Positions 7,984-8,456 of a stretch of DNA of 8,456 nt are shown in pieces. Numbering within the stretch: the stretch's first letter is position 1; each line of letters starts with the position of its first letter. Source of the DNA: Chitinophagaceae bacterium (GTDB taxonomy: Bacteria; Bacteroidota; Bacteroidia; Chitinophagales; Chitinophagaceae). The DNA lies in the NCBI GenBank assembly GCA_947483345.1, contig CANKNL010000125.1, positions 1 through 8,456 on the forward strand. The letters run 5' to 3'. The notes beneath the pieces are model-generated. The model was not told the DNA's origin. It searched no databases and saw nothing but the letters and a program-made list of their open reading frames with translations. A program made the position numbers and the translations under genes.

Positions 7984-8456
7984 ATTTTGCAATTATCTAT
8001 TTAACATAATATTAATTATAGGCAATGATTTACTTTAACTAATTGATATCCAGCAAATACAAAATACTTATAACGCATTATTATGTTAATTAAATAGCCT
8101 TCCCCGGATATGCCATAACCAAAATAAGAATATTGAAATAAACAATTATTTGCCCTATTTATTATTATAAAAAAATTAAAAACAAACACCGGCAGCAAAA
8201 TAATTTAATGAGTAAGCAACAAAAACCGGCGAATAAATATTTAGCGGTTCAAGCCCGGCTGGTAAATAGTTATATTTAGTTTCTGCCGTTTCAAGAGGTG
8301 TCACCTTTTACTGCAGAAGCCCGTCTGGACTAAGCACGAACACCAACAACAGGAAATCTTATAGTAAAGAGTAAACAAAAACCGGCGATTAAATAAAGGC
8401 CGGCAATTGATATATTACTGTGGGTTAGTTTTTATTTTATCATGGTAAGATTAATA
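7984..8456. other. AT-rich non-coding tail, no convincing gene
   Basis: About 470 bases without a credible coding region on either strand; the only open frame of any length here (minus strand, 8016-8198) is low-complexity and resembles nothing I know. There is no recognisable tRNA or rRNA, and no exact Bacteroidota-type promoter (TTG then TAnnTTTG) in either direction that I could find. The stretch does hold short repeats: a 10-bp inverted repeat (8001-8010 with 8080-8089), CCGGC-centred direct repeats (8181-8397), a second short direct repeat (8251-8262 and 8317-8328), and a near-palindrome at 8293-8309. The G+C-richer patches from 8180 onward look different from the very AT-rich part before them. 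Confidence 0.6.
8181..8403. repeat. Dispersed CCGGC-centred short direct repeats
   Basis: The 14-mer ACAAAAACCGGCGA occurs exactly at 8219-8232 and 8375-8388. The match continues for 7 more bases with one mismatch (ATAAATA versus TTAAATA), making 20 of 21. Both copies are preceded by GAGTAA. A looser relative, AACAAACACCGGCAGC, starts at 8181, and a further GGCCGGCAATTGA follows at 8398. A separate pair, AAGCCCGGCTGG (8251-8262) and AAGCCCGTCTGG (8317-8328), lies between them. Function is unknown. The copies are too few and too unevenly spaced for a CRISPR array. Confidence 0.5.

Noticed and set aside
8136..8151. AAATAA-ACAA-TTATTT hairpin
   Set aside because: Composed only of A-T pairs in very AT-rich DNA with no T-run or gene end beside it; probably chance.
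8016..8198. 60-residue minus-strand open frame in the tail
   Set aside because: Low-complexity translation from AT-rich DNA, no recognisable motif, no promoter or conserved feature in front of it.
8246..8263. GGTTCAAGCCCGGCTGGT, resembling the T-arm end of a tRNA, as at an integration site
   Set aside because: Only three base pairs of the T-stem form, no anticodon or D-arm sequence lies upstream, and no integrase is in view.
8181..8397. CRISPR-like array
   Set aside because: At most three imperfect copies with spacings of about 38 and 156 bp and no cas genes.

Overview
This window looks like most of a polysaccharide utilization locus (PUL) from a member of the Bacteroidota, probably a Sphingobacteriia/Chitinophagia-type organism such as Pedobacter or Mucilaginibacter (inferred from style, not proven). 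The evidence for the phylum is a SusD homologue, a run of short lipoprotein signal peptides ending in an S-C lipobox, A-rich rather than Shine-Dalgarno-like sequence before the start codons, and moderately AT-rich DNA. All five genes lie on the + strand.

Layout: SusD-like glycan-binding lipoprotein (4-1515); a large lipoprotein with two PKD-like domains and three copies of a beta-sandwich, CBM-like module (1543-3615); a smaller PKD lipoprotein in the SusE position (3633-4532); a PKD plus GH16 endo-beta-glucanase lipoprotein (4538-5590); a 140-bp gap with a terminator-like hairpin; a secreted GH3 beta-glucosidase (5731-7902); a second terminator hairpin (7956-7982); then about 470 bp of AT-rich DNA with no convincing gene but a few short repeats. 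The window starts 3 bases before the SusD start codon, so the expected SusC (TonB-dependent transporter) partner and any regulator would lie upstream, out of view.

How the genes fit together (inference from the families): the SusD-like protein and the two PKD lipoproteins capture a beta-glucan at the cell surface. The lipid-anchored GH16 enzyme cuts it into oligosaccharides, which the unseen SusC with SusD imports. The GH3 enzyme, which has an ordinary signal peptide and no lipobox, releases glucose in the periplasm. GH16 with GH3 points to a beta-1,3- or mixed-linkage beta-1,3/1,4-glucan such as laminarin, fungal or plant beta-glucan.

Nothing here is a plainly new system. The points most worth a second look are the triplicated, possibly uncharacterised binding module in the 690-residue protein, the PKD-like domain shared by three adjacent lipoproteins including the enzyme, the long hairpin between GH16 and GH3, and the small repeats in the 3' non-coding tail.
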